Positions 33,246-44,240 are shown, numbered from the stretch's first letter. The stretch is DNA of 64,000 nucleotides from Adenophora triphylla var. japonica (GCA_022495995.1 JAFEMH010006964.1:1-64000); one strand, 5' to 3'. A program made the numbers and translations. The notes: generated by a model not told the origin, from the sequence alone.

Positions 33246-33678
33246 TGATGCCTTGAGGCTAGAGATAAAGACCGAACGCCAAGAACAAGAACAATATTAA
33301 AAGCAAAGCTTTCTCTAATTCAATAATCAAAAGTCTGCCGTTAATAAAACCCTAAAACACTTTAAATACTAAGGAGAAACCTAAAACATCAGTCCTGGAA
33401 CAACTACCAATAATAGCCCTACTTAAGTTTGGTATAAAATCAAGACAAAATCAGCAAATAGAATAAAAAGATATTGTTACGAAATCTGCCCCCGCCAGGG
33501 GACGAGTCGTCCATGAAGGGACGAGTCGTCCTTCATGAACCCCCTTCTGAATCAGCCGTCCCTGCCTGGAGGACGAATTGCCTTGGTTGGGGACGAGTCG
33601 TCCCTGTGAGCTTGAACTGATGTAGCTTCAGCAACTGATGAAACTTCAGCAATCTTCTTGTTGATAATCCCGACATCA
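33246..33678 (-). repeat. 5' LTR of Chromo-F
   Basis: 433 bp, practically identical to the LTR at 28428-28860 (one visible A/G difference in an A-rich tract). Followed by the second copy of CTAGG. Confidence 0.95.
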
Positions 33679-33683
33679 CTAGG

Positions 33684-35437
33684 GCAACGCGCTCTAACAG
33701 TGTAGCTGATGGCAGAGGATTGCCAGACGCAAGGAGAGAGAAGCGACCCATGGAGGGGCAAGGAATTCCACCTCCTCCCAAACGGCCAACTGGACAGATG
33801 AATACTGGAAATAGGGCAGGTCCCTCATCCAACCCACTAAGCAGGAAAGAAATGCTTATGGAACGAGCCCAGATATTGGCCGAGCTGTTAGCAATGGAGG
33901 AGGCTGAGCAGGCTGATAGAAGGTCTGAGAGGGTGGCTCCATCCCAAGTTTCAAATAGGGAGCGTGCTAGGAGTACTAGACCAAACGAAAATGTGGGACA
34001 AAACGTTGATCAAAGGATGGTGGTACGACCTCAATCACCTATTCATGTTCCAAGTGACGACCTAAGGGCTAGTCTCACTAGGAACAGGGAACAGGAGGCA
34101 CAGTCGGACCTGAGGACGCAGCTAGAGGCGAATCGAAGTAGGCGTAGATCACCAGCCAGGACAGAGAGGTCTCAATCCCACAGGGGAAGGAGTGGGCGCA
34201 GGTCGCCTATAAGAGAGGGAAGGCGCAGGTCGCCACCCAGAGATGATAGGCGCAGGTCGCCACCCAGAAACGAAAGGCGCAGGTCACCAACAAGAGATGA
34301 GAGGCGCAGGTCGCCAGTCAGGTCAGTAAGGTCACCTTCTCACAAGGATAGGATAAACAGGCAAGTAACTCCCCCCAGAAGTGAGGGTCAAAGGTCAAAT
34401 GTTGTTCCCCCTGCTGGAGAAGACAGACCTGATGCTAGGGAGTGGCTGCTATGGAAAAGGAAGTTTGAACAATGGGAGGCTGAAAAGAAAAATGATACTG
34501 GAAAGGTCGAACGAATTGACTTTGCTCTTCGACCCTTATCCAAGGATTTGATTGATAGTCGACCTCCTGCTGGTTTCAGATTGCCCCTCCTAGAGAAGTA
34601 CTCAGGGGCAACCAATGCTAAAAGCCATGTGCAGCACTTGGAAGCCACAATGTGCTTTGACGCTAATGAGGAAGACAATATGTGCAAAGCCCTCATAAGC
34701 ACACTCACGGGGGCAGCCCTAACATGGTTCAATGGTTTGGCAGCTGGTAGCATCTCCACCTGGATGTGTTTGAGGACAAAATTCCTAGATCGCTTCTCAA
34801 CTGCTGGAGCTCGGAAAGTGACTGTCACCGATCTAAACAACTTGGTGCAAGGAAAAAATGAAAGCTCCATGAGCTACTACACTAAGTTTAAGGAAATGGT
34901 TGACAAGATTGAGGAGGATCTCACTGACAGGGAGGTGATCAATTGCTTCCGAAATGGCATTTCCTCGGCAGACATGGATTACGAGCTGACGGTTCGTACA
35001 GTCACTACTCGACAGGAGTTGTTCGAGAAAGTTTATAATGTGGCACTAGCCGAGGAGAGGAAGGAAAAGAAAAATGGGAAAGGCCCCAAGGTCGAGGTCG
35101 CTGATGATAAGAAGGACTCAGCCAAAAATGGGGGAAACAACAAGAATGATAAGAACAGGACCAGGGCGACAGAGAAAGTGCCCGAAGTTTTCACTCCCCT
35201 AACGGTGAGTCAAACAGAAATAATGAATGCGGTCGAGTTGGCCCCACCTGCCCCAATGAACCCAGGCAACAAGTTTAGAAGGGACAATAGCAAGTACTGT
35301 GATTACCATAAAGATACGGGTCATCTCACAGAGGATTGCTTAGGCTTGAAGCGCATCATCCAGAGAATGGTCGACCAGGGAAGGCTCGACGCATATGTGA
35401 AAAGACCTCAAACCGGTGAAGGCTCGACGCATATGTG
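33684..35437 (+). pseudogene. Tat-E gag, main part with RS-repeat domain
   Basis: The frame continues from 28427 once Chromo-F is removed and runs about 584 codons. An N-terminal Arg/Glu-rich part is followed by an RS domain of nine-residue repeats (RRRSPPRDD type, 34221-34322). The retrotransposon-gag domain follows (LLEKYSGATNAKSHVQHLEA, then LTWFNGLA, FRNGISS), and a C-terminal zinc-like CDYHKDTGHLTEDC typical of Tat elements. It ends artificially at a stop created by the duplicated junction. Gag builds the particle; RS repeats are unusual for it and might bind RNA or splicing factors. Confidence 0.85.
34221..34322 (+). repeat. 27-bp tandem coding repeat of the RS domain
   Basis: Units beginning AGGCGCAGGTCGCC start at 34221, 34248, 34275 and 34302. 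The 27-bp period keeps the frame and yields RRRSP-containing nonapeptides. Confidence 0.9.
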
Positions 35438-35448
35438 AAAAGACCTCA
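35381..35448. repeat. 30-bp direct duplication at the Tat-E/Tork-G junction
   Basis: Positions 35381-35410 and 35419-35448 are identical (start AAGGCTCGACGCATATGTGA, end AAGACCTCA), separated by AACCGGTG. Gag sequence lies to the left and copia RT sequence starts directly to the right. Confidence 0.95.
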
Positions 35449-36500
35449 TCAAAAATTTGATGAGGTTGTTTTGTCGAATGGTTTTGTATTAAATCAGTCC
35501 GACAAATGTGTATATAGCAGATTTGATGAATCCGGTAAAGGTGTAATCATCTGTCTATATGTAGATGACATGTTGATTTTTGGCACTGACCAAAATGTAG
35601 TTGATAAAACTAAGAAGTTTTTGTCATCAAAGTTTTCGATGAAGGACATGGGAGAAGCCGATGTAATTCTTGGTATAAAGATTAAACGGATGAACAAGGG
35701 AATTGCAATATCACAATCTCATTATATTGAGAAAATTCTCAAGAGGTTTAATTGTGATAATTGTTCTAATGTTAATACTCCCATGGATCCTACTGAGAAA
35801 CTTGTATCAAATACTGGTAAACCTGTGTCACAGCTCGAATACTCAAAAGCCATTGGCAGTTTGATGTATGCTATGACGGGCACTCGACCTGATATTGCTT
35901 ATGCAATTGGAAGATTGAGCAGGTTCACTAGTAATCCTAGTAGACAGCATTGGCATGCTATAACAAGGGTGTTCAAGTACTTAAAAGGTAATATGGACTA
36001 TGGTTTGTGTTATAGTGGACATCCTTCTATATTAGAAGGTTATACCGATGCTAGTTGGATCAACCAAGAAGATTCATCTTCTACTAGTGGTTGGGTGTTC
36101 TTGCTTGGAGGAGGTGCCATTTCTTGGGCTTCCAAAGCAGACATGTATTACACATTCTACAATGGAATGCGAGTTTGTAGCATTGGTCAGCTGCTGGAAA
36201 AGAAGCGGAGTGGCTTCGGAACTTGATATATGAGATTCCATTATGGCCACAACCGATATCACCAATGTCTATCCATTGTGATAGTGCGCCACCTTGGCTA
36301 GGGCCTATAGTCGTATTTATAATGGCAAGTCTAGACACTTGGGTGTCGGACATAGTATGATTCGGGAGTTAATCATGAATGGTGTGATATCAGCTGAGTT
36401 TGTTCGGTCGCAACAAAATTTGGCCGACCACTTGACGAAGGGGTTAGCCGGAGACTTGGTAAATAAGTCTGCAATGGGAATGGGATTAAAGTCCATTTAA
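35438..36500 (+). pseudogene. Tork-G reverse transcriptase (C-terminal half) and RNase H
   Basis: Motifs: CLYVDDMLIFG (polymerase YVDD), FSMKDMGEADVILGI, GSLMYAMTGTRPDIAYA, YTDASWINQEDSSSTSGWVF and KSRHLGVGHSMIRELI. The frame is lost between 36150 and 36300, where the RNase H active-site part (normally TVAKSEYEF-like) is scrambled, and resumes to LTKGLAGDLV. The N-terminal half of RT is missing. Confidence 0.85.
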
Positions 36501-37031
36501 TCCTCTAATTGTGAGATACCCAATTCCCTTCTAATACAACGTTAGAAGCTTGAATTCAATGTGGAAAGCTCGCAGTTGGAGATTGGAACACATGTTATTA
36601 TCTTTCCCAAGGTATGTGTTCGGACACGCAAGTAAAGGTTAGGTTGAAGAATATCTTCTTAATAGTTCCTTTGAAAAATTGCAAATGCGGGTGCAAGATT
36701 AAAAGGAACTACCTATGTGGACATGAAGTTTTGCCGCTTCAAGAAGCTAGGACTTGGCTTCCTATATGTTCACTATTGGATATGGACACATGGCTTGTAA
36801 TAGTGTCAAGATTAAACAAAGAGAATTGTACAACTTATGTGTATAGTATCTTCGTGTATTCATATGAGTTGACGGGTTCAATCGTTACGACACCCCGATT
36901 CTCGAGTATTTGAAATGTGTATTATACTAAGATGAAAATTCAATCGCAAGACATTTTCATTTATGCATTCGTTTGTTTCGTTATTTATAAAGTTTAGTAA
37001 ATCAAAGGATTACACTAAAATGGAGGGGATT

Positions 37032-37789
37032 TGTTGGTGATTTTAGTGTCATCAACTTGTTTTATTGTAATGGTGATTTACTAAGAGATCAATGTGATTC
37101 GTATTAGACTCGGATACGAGTAAGGGAATGTGTGGAGTACACACTCGTTTGAGCTAAAACGAAGTCAACCTCGATAAAGAAGTAAAAGTTAAAGGGTAGC
37201 ACATTTTGCTGATGTGCTCGGCCGAGCAGAGTCCTTGACTCGGCCGAGCAGAGCAGAGCATAGCAGATTGTCCAAGTTTCTGGACAGCCTTGCTCGGCCG
37301 AGGCATATGCCTTGCTCGGCCGAGCAGTATGAACAGCACGGCCGTGCAGTTCAAATGACACGGCCGTGCAGCTGGGCAAATTGTCATGGGACATCTTTGC
37401 TCGGCCGAGCGAGTCCCTTGACTCGGCCGAGCAGTTCCTGAACAGGTGCCAGTTCAAAATGAAAAGACACTTCGCTTGGCTAAAGTCATGTCTTTTGATT
37501 GTACCCTTTAACTAATACCTCTCCATCTGTATATATACAGGGATTGATCTCAGTTGTACACACACAACATACAAGTGAATTACAACAATAACGAAAGCAA
37601 TCAATTCTCACAGTTTAGATTTGTTCTCTTTGCCTAGAAAACAAATTGTGTGATTGTCTTATCCCAATAAAGATTTTGTGTAACCCAGGCATTAAGGGTC
37701 GAAATACTTTATTCGGAAAGTGGATTATACACGATTCAATCACATATCCGGCCTCAGTATCAAGATCAAGACCCTATATTTCCCCTACA
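37032..37789 (+). repeat. 3' LTR of Tork-G
   Basis: It starts TGTTGGTGATTTTAG after a polypurine tract and ends ATTTCCCCTACA. A TATA box (GTATATATAC, 37529-37538) separates a palindrome-rich U3 from R/U5. Length is 758 bp. The 5' partner is absent. Confidence 0.75.
37215..37431. promoter_or_regulatory. Array of eight CGGCCG-centred palindromes in U3
   Basis: CTCGGCCGAG occurs six times (in 37215-37228, 37239-37248, 37293-37302, 37313-37326, 37399-37410, 37422-37431) and CACGGCCGTG twice (in 37336-37347, 37359-37368). All are perfect palindromes, some extended to TGCTCGGCCGAGCA. They lie 100-315 bp upstream of the TATA box, where LTR enhancers sit. Confidence 0.7.
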
Positions 37790-39097
37790 AAAGTTACACA
37801 AAGATCCCTCCAAGTTCCCCATGTTTATCATCAGTGAACTTGGAATTGCAAATGGAGATATTCCAGCCAAGCCATGTGTTTTCATGGGAGAAGAAGAAAA
37901 CATTGTTCCATAAAACATGGAAATTATGACAACCACCTTTAGTCAAGGGCATTGAATATTGCAATTAAAGCCTTCACCCACTTGATCAACTCCTCCAACG
38001 GATACAAACACATCTCCATAAAATATGGAAACATTGTCAGCAACTTCAAATGGAAAATGAAGACCAAGACTTTATGGAGAGTACATCAATTCAATTGCAT
38101 TGAAAGCTTACTTATTATCCTTGACCCACCACTCCAACAACTATTTCCATTTTCTCCCTATAAATTGGAATCAAACCCTACTATTCTAAGTGTGCTTGCA
38201 CCAATACACCATACCCATTTCTCTCTCCCCCAAGTATGTCTTCCACACCCCTTCATCAATGACCTCAGTGTGTGCAACAAAAACCCATTGCACACACTGA
38301 TATTGATACAACACCCTTCACCCTTTACACCCATTTAACCCTCACCCTTTATATGTGTGTACAATAAACCCACTGTACATACTTGGCCATGGCAGTCCAC
38401 ATATGCTCCATGTTGACAATTAACCATTCAACCTTAAACCCTTCACCTTTCAATCCTTCACCCATTTCACTTGTTACAATCAACCACACCACACGATGCA
38501 AACATTAAGGGGGAACACCAACGAGCCAAATCATTGCTTTCATTCAACAACTCAAGTGTTAATTCAAGAAGAACTACATATGCTATGTGTCTAGCATTCC
38601 TAATTGACTGTACTAATTAGGACCCTAATTGACCGTACTAATTAGGAAGAGGGGGTTCGAGGAACTTGCCTTATCAATCCTTTGTAAATCTTAAAGGGAA
38701 CTAGATTTAAGTGGATTGATCTCACTGGTCTGGCACATGACAGTGGGGGTGGATGTAGGAGGAGTGAACTCTGAACCACCTTAAAAATTCTCGTCTCTTG
38801 TCTCTTTTAATTTCTTGTCTTGCACTTTAATTTTCATTTCATTTATGCTTTTTATTGATTTAATATATTCTTGCTTGATCACATAGACGAGTTAAAATTG
38901 ATAAAGAGATTAGGAATATATATGTTAGACAACATCTATAAGGCCATAGAAAATATCAATTCCGCTGCGCATATACTTCCTATCATTTTGGCCTTGAGAG
39001 CGTTTGAAGAAAATCAGATTATCTGATAGCTAAGATTTGACAGCTAAGATTTCTGACAGCTAAGAATCTTAGCTGCCAAAGCAAACGGGTCCTTTCA
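37790..39097 (+). repeat. 5' LTR of Sire-A, 5'-truncated
   Basis: It matches 41915-43425 from AAAGTTAC on and ends GGGTCCTTTCA. The first part is replaced by the end of the Tork-G LTR. A TATA-like CTATAAATT lies near 38158. Two hairpin motifs of the Sirevirus array are at 38599-38646. Confidence 0.75.
38599..38646 (+). other. Two Sirevirus LTR hairpins with fixed loop (Sire-A 5' LTR)
   Basis: Arms CCTAATT and AATTAGG pair perfectly around GACTGTACT (38599-38621), and again around GACCGTACT (38624-38646). The same loop occurs in the LTRs of Sire-B and Sire-D with different arms. Confidence 0.85.
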
Positions 39098-40619
39098 TTT
39101 TGGAAAGCTTGAGGCTTATGAACTAGAAGGAATAATAAAAATTCAACCTGTTCCTTCCATTTCACAAACTATTGCCTTAGCTGCTCAGGAAACTACACAC
39201 AAGCCTATCACTCAACAGGACATTGACACTATGGTCCTCAACTCCCTTCAGAAAGCAAACTTATCTTCAAGCAAACATACCTCACAAGGAGATTTACCAA
39301 GTCTCATATCCATGGCTGTCAGAAATACCATGAAAACACAAAGGAAAGCATTTGATAGAAAATACAGTCCATCTACTTCAGATCCCACCCAAGACAATCA
39401 TAAGAAGAAAATTGAATGTTACAACTGTGGAAAGATTGGTCACTACTCATCTGAATGTCCTGAACCAAAGAAACCAAAGGATAATCAGAAAGCAAAGAAA
39501 TTCATCTACTCAAAGGAAATCATTCACAGTTCTAGATGCAATTGCTATAATTGTTCTAAAAACAAAAGTGATGAGGAATATGCCTCAAGTGACTCTGAAA
39601 GTGAAGGAGAAGAGGCTATGCTGTGCTTATTAGGAGATGAAGATGAAGAATCAGAAAATGAGGAAGATATTGAAGCAATAGCTGTTGCAGAAGAATTAAA
39701 AAAGGTACCCAATTTTAACTCTTTAAATATTGAGGAATTTAAACAATTAGTTAGCACCCTTTTAATTCAAATAAAGAGACACCAAACTAGCTTTGCTTCT
39801 TTGATCATTGACACCCTTTCCCAAAGCAAAACCATTGAAAACCTTGAAAAAGCCAACCAAGGGTTAAAAGAACAATGCCTTATGCTGGAAAAGAACAACT
39901 ATGACCTGACAACTGAGAATTCATGCTTTCATGAAAACAACCAAAGAGTCATCAACCTTGAAAAGGAAAATGAAGCTCTTAAAAAGAAAATTGACTCTTG
40001 GAATAAATCAGGAGAGGTTGTGTCACTATTTAGCTACAACCAGAGACACCCTAGTGATAAGTCAGGGATTGGAGCAGAAAATCCTACTCTGAAAACCTAT
40101 ACCCCTCCTACTGATGAAAAGGCTATTGATAGGATGGTTCTTGAAAGCATGAACTTCATCAAAGCCCAACAACATGTCTATCCCATTCAAATAAGAAAAG
40201 GAATCAAAGAGCAAAAGGAGAACAAACAGCAAAAATCTACTGGATAGCAAAGATTTTCTGGACAGCAAAGATTTCCTAGACAGCAAAAATTTGGTGAACA
40301 GCAGAGATCACCTAGACAGCAAAAATTTTACAATCATCACACATACTCCAAACAACAAAAACCCAACTGGCAGTACTCAAATGGAAAGAGTCATGCCAGT
40401 CAAAATAATTCACCAAGACCATCATATACAAACAACTTTCATAGCCAAACTCAGTATCACCAGAACCACAACCAATCCTTTTCTCCAAACCATTCCTTCA
40501 ACAATTCCCAACCTACTGTTCTGACCCCATACATGATACAAATCATGTCATATTACAACACTCTCAATCAATTCTTCAGTAAAAGAGCAGCAAGCAAAGC
40601 TTGGGTTCGTAAAGAAAAC
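39098..40619 (+). pseudogene. Sire-A gag, C-terminal two thirds
   Basis: It begins in a gag segment equivalent to FGKLEAYELEG and continues as an open frame to 40247. It shows a CCHC knuckle (CYNCGKIGHYSSEC), a Cys-rich CNCYNCSKNK, acidic stretches (SDSESEGEE, DEDEESENEED) and a coiled-coil-like Glu/Lys/Asn region. A TAG (40245-40247) after QQKSTG interrupts it; the same frame continues through a Gln-rich repeat (QRF.GQQRFPRQQKF) to 40619. The first third of gag is deleted. Confidence 0.8.
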
Positions 40620-41834
40620 TAACCCCCTGGACCCAAACATAAAGGGTACCAATTTTTTGTTTTATTTTCAGGTGTTAAAACAGTAGTAAAGTCAAAGCTT
40701 GCTTGGATTTAATCAAATTTATATCATACTTCAAGAAAAGGTTGGATCTCTTCTTCCAAATGACGTCATTGTTTGAGGGGGAACCAAACCTTCTAAGGTT
40801 GTGTTTTGCCCATTATCTTTCTCCATAAGGTCATGACACCATTTGAGGGGGAACCAAACCTTTTAAGACCCCAAAACACCATCAAAACCAACCAAGAATG
40901 CTCGCTTTTGAAGGAGAAAAAGTTGCTGGAAATCTGAAAATCAGCTTTGCGCACCTTCACGAAAATTGCAATATCTCTCTCTCCGCTGTACGAAACTGCA
41001 ATCCGAGTTTTTGTGAGTAAAGTAGACTCACACACCTTTCCAGAAACCATAAATACATAGCCTAAAACTTTGTGAGTCAATACCAGATCTCATTTGAAGT
41101 TGCTGTCCGTAGACAGCAAACCCCTTATTTCTGACAGCAATCCTTTTCATTTTAGACAGCTAAGCCTTTGACAGCCAACCCCCTTGACAGCAAACCCCTT
41201 GCATCAAACCCCTTGATCGATATCAAACCTTCACACACTAAACTCTCACACAAAAAACCCCAAACATCAATCCCCTAAACTCTTGACAGCTATCCCAAAC
41301 CTTAGCTGTCAGACCTTAGCTGTCAGACCTTAACAGCAGACCAAAAACTGGTTCCACTCCTTCTACAAAAAAATGCATTATCTCCCTCTCCCGACATCGA
41401 AACCTCAAACAGATATTTTCTGTGTGAAGTAGACACATAGACCTTTCCATCAAGTCTAATACCACAAGCTGAATCCTTCTGAGCGAAATTTGGTACCTAT
41501 CTGAAGTAGGCAGCTGTCCCCAAAATATTCCTGTCAGCATAGAAAAATTTATCAAGACTCCTCTCACCAAAAATCCTATATCTATCTCTCCAAAGCTCAT
41601 AACCCTACACAGTTTTCTCCCACTTAAAGAACACTCATATACCTCACCAAAAATTATAGCCTTACACCCTGGAGCTTGTTGAGTCAACACAGAAAAACCC
41701 GTGAAGTTGACCAAAAATCTGCTCAAATTTTCTTAATGAGCAAATTTTCATTATCATCTCTTTTTGCTTATGGAGTTTTGAAGCAAGGCATTAAGAGTTT
41801 AAAATGACCAATCATTCACCAAAAAGGGGGAAAT
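40620..41834 (+). other. Sire-A 3' non-coding region and polypurine tract
   Basis: After the gag end the text typical of the gag-pol junction follows (TTTTATTTTCAGGTG at about 40660), then non-coding sequence. GAGGGGGAACCAAACCTT appears twice (from about 40777 and 40843), resembling extra polypurine tracts. The active-looking tract AAAAAGGGGGAAA (41821-41833) directly precedes the LTR. GACAGC-type motifs are frequent. Confidence 0.65.
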
Positions 41835-43425
41835 TGTTAGGACCTAACTTTATGTTTTGATGATGATTGATCATTTAACGGGACAAAGTTAAATGGTCTA
41901 AAGTGTCAAGAGAGGAAAGTTGCAAAAGTTACCCAAGACCTCCTCCAAGTTTCCTTTCCTTTTCAACAATGATTTACACCACCTATCGAGGCTGAAAAAT
42001 ATTCAATATTAGACTCATTGGAAAGCTAATTTGATGATGTACAAGACTATGCAATGAGCTTTTGCATTTGAACAACTGGTGAAAATCTATATTCGAATAA
42101 TCAAAAGGAAGAAACAATGATAATGAATGTCAAGGGTGCAAAATGGAAGTTTGATTCATATGTGCAAATGATCGCTACTGCTGAACAATAAATAGAGACT
42201 TTCAATGCATCATTTCCCCAACAGCTCCTCCAACGGATACAAACATTTTCCTTAAAACAGGGAAGTAATGACACAACATTGAATGATGAAGACCAAGACC
42301 ATATTGAAGACCTCTTCATTCCTCAGGCATCATCAATGAAGACTCCCATTGAAGACAGCCATGTGCCATGTTCCCAACGGCTACTTCCTCAATCCTCCTA
42401 TATATTGAACCCAAATCTCCCATTCTAACCCCTCCTACACACCACGTATTTACACCCCTTTCCTTGCCCCTTTTACAGTTAGCTCACACCCTTTACAGAG
42501 CCATTTTTGCAGTCCCTTTCCACACCCATTTGAAAAACTTTCTTACAGCTCCTTACAACACCCATTTCCAGTCCCTCCTTACAGCCATTTCCACACACAG
42601 TTACAACACCCTTTAATAACCTTCTGCCACCCTTATTAACACCCTCCTTACAGCCTTTCCACAGCCCCTTCATACTTCATAACCTCCTGTTACATCCCTT
42701 CTCACACCCATTTACAACCCCTTGACAACCTTCTGCAGTCCATTTCCACACTCATTTACAGCCCTTTAAACATCTGTTTAAAGCCATCTTAACACCCTTT
42801 TACAGCCCTCTTAACACCCCTTTACAGCCCTCTTAACACCCCTTTACAGCCCTCTTAAACACCCCTTTACAGCCCTTTAACACACAACCTTTCCTTCAAC
42901 CTCTACACACCTGCATAACCTGCAACCAACAATCAAACAACTCTGAGACACTTGTAAATGTACTTCAGGTGTATAAAATATTTTGTAAACCACTTAAGAC
43001 TGACTTTAAGTGTGTATTGTAATTTGCTTCGTAACAAGCAAATCTCTAATTGACTGTACTAATTAGGAAGAGGAGGTTTAAGGAACTTGCCTAATCATCC
43101 TTTGTAAATCTTAAAGGGAACAAGATTTAAGTGGATTGATCTCACTTGTCAAGGTTGACAGTGAGGGTGGACGTAGGAGGAGTGAACTCTGAACCACCTT
43201 AAAATTCTTGTGTTCATTTGGTATTATCACACACAAACACACACACACCCACACACACATACACTAATCACTTGTCTTTACATTATTTCAACACTATTCA
43301 TTCTGCTGCACATTTTACTCTTGTTTTTTTTTATATCAGTTAATATCTGACAGCTAAGATTTCACCTTAGCTGTCAAAGCTTAACTGCCTAACCTTTTAA
43401 CTGATTAAGCAAACAGGACCTTTCA
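41835..43425 (+). repeat. 3' LTR of Sire-A
   Basis: It starts TGTTAGGACCTAAC after the polypurine tract and ends AACAGGACCTTTCA. Length is 1,591 bp, longer than the 1.23-kb LTRs of Sire-B and Sire-D but sharing their 3' third, including the hairpins and the CACTTGTCAAGGTTGACAGTG region. A CA-rich microsatellite lies at 43231-43264. Confidence 0.85.
42991..43066 (+). other. Sirevirus LTR hairpins (Sire-A 3' LTR)
   Basis: CACTTAA and TTAAGTG enclose GACTGACT (42991-43012), and CTAATT and AATTAG enclose GACTGTACT (43046-43066). They belong to the same family as the arrays of Sire-B and Sire-D. Confidence 0.8.
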
Positions 43426-44240
43426 CTATCTCTTCTTTCATTCATTTACCAAATGGTAATAAGTCTCATATCCTTACAAAGGTTCAGTGTATCTCTCTGA
43501 ACACATTACTTTATCCAATGTGTTATATGTTCCTGATTTCTCTTATAATCTCTTGTCCAACTCACAAATGACAGCAATTATTCTATCTTGTTTTCTTCCA
43601 ATGATTGTTTTATTCAGGGCCATCAGTTGAAGAAACCGAAACTGATTGGTAGTATGCATGGAGGTCTGTATAGACTAATGTTACCAAGCCTCTCTACTCA
43701 TTCCTTAGAGGGAAAATCATCTTCTTCACATCTTTCTCAAGCATGTACTGCTAATTTTTAGAGTGTTTCTTTGTGGCATCACAGACTAGGTCATGTTCCT
43801 CTTCATAAACTCAAAAGTATCCCAAATGTTCAATGTAGTTTTGGTTCATGCAATAAAGACTTTTTGTGTGATGTATGTCATTTTGCCAGACAAACTAGGT
43901 GTCCTTTCCCTCTAAGTCAATCTAAAAGTGTTGCTCCTTTTGTTCTTCTTCATTGTGATGTACGGGGCCCATATAGACATCTAACTTATGATGGCTATTC
44001 TTCCTTCTTAACAATTGTAGATGATTTCTCTCGATGTACTTGGATATATCTTTCAAAATCAAAGGCTCATGTTTCTAAAGTGTTGCTCAACTATATTCTC
44101 ATGGTTAAAAATCAATTCAATTCCACTATTAAAGTCATTCACTCTGATAATGGCACTGAATTTTTCAACCAAACTGTCACTTCTTTGTTCACTCCTCTTG
44201 GTATTACTCAATCCAGTACAGGTACTGAAACACCTCAAAA
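43426..44240 (+). pseudogene. Copia-C protease end and integrase core
   Basis: A degenerate protease tail (HLPNGNKSHIL) is followed by an open frame from 43771: WHHRLGHVPLHKLKS (zinc region His pair), CDVCHFARQ, LLHCDVRGPY (first catalytic Asp), VDDFSRCTWIY and HSDNGTEFFNQ (second Asp). It breaks off at TPQN near 44240, just before the catalytic Glu. Confidence 0.8.

Larger units (their letters stand above)
28428..33678 (-). mobile_element. Chromovirus-like Ty3/gypsy element (Chromo-F), complete and young
   Basis: A full-length 5,251-bp element with 433-bp LTRs at both ends, a target duplication CTAGG (28423-28427 and 33679-33683), a primer site, gag-protease, RT-RNase H, integrase and a polypurine tract, all in gypsy order on the minus strand. 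I see one mismatch between the LTRs (near 28650/33468), so insertion was recent. Coding breaks (one stop, two frameshifts, one in a C homopolymer) stand oddly beside such young LTRs. Confidence 0.9.
27591..35437 (+). mobile_element. Ty3/gypsy Tat-type element (Tat-E), 5' LTR and gag only, split by Chromo-F
   Basis: The 5' LTR, leader and N-terminal gag precede Chromo-F, and the rest of gag follows it. The element ends inside gag at a duplicated junction with Tork-G near 35437. No pol or 3' LTR of this element is in the window. Confidence 0.8.
35438..37789 (+). mobile_element. Tork-like Ty1/copia fragment (Tork-G): RT end, RNase H, 3' LTR
   Basis: A 5'-truncated element starting inside reverse transcriptase, then RNase H, an untranslated region, a polypurine tract (TGGAGGGGAT at 37021-37030) and an LTR. 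The RT style (QKFDEVVLSNGF) is like the Tork/TNT1 group. Its left side was lost at the junction with Tat-E, its right side abuts a truncated Sirevirus LTR. Confidence 0.8.
37790..43425 (+). mobile_element. Sirevirus Sire-A, deletion derivative without pol
   Basis: Two LTRs of one family (37790-39097, lacking its first 80 bp, and 41835-43425) enclose the second half of gag and about 1.2 kb of 3' non-coding sequence. Protease, integrase, RT and RNase H are missing. The 5' LTR joins gag directly at 39097/39098, so primer site and gag start were deleted. Its right end lies at the protease region of Copia-C. Confidence 0.8.

Noticed and set aside
34388..34870. Minus-strand open frame of 160 codons
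   Set aside because: Shadow of the well-supported Tat-E gag frame; no independent evidence.
42368..42900. Possible Pro/Thr-rich protein in the Sire-A LTR (repeated TTACAGCCC units)
   Set aside because: The CCCTTTACAGCCC-type repeats are part of the LTR; frames are short and differ from copy to copy.
43231..43264. CA repeat as a recombination hot spot
   Set aside because: An ordinary short microsatellite inside the LTR, without sign of a breakpoint.
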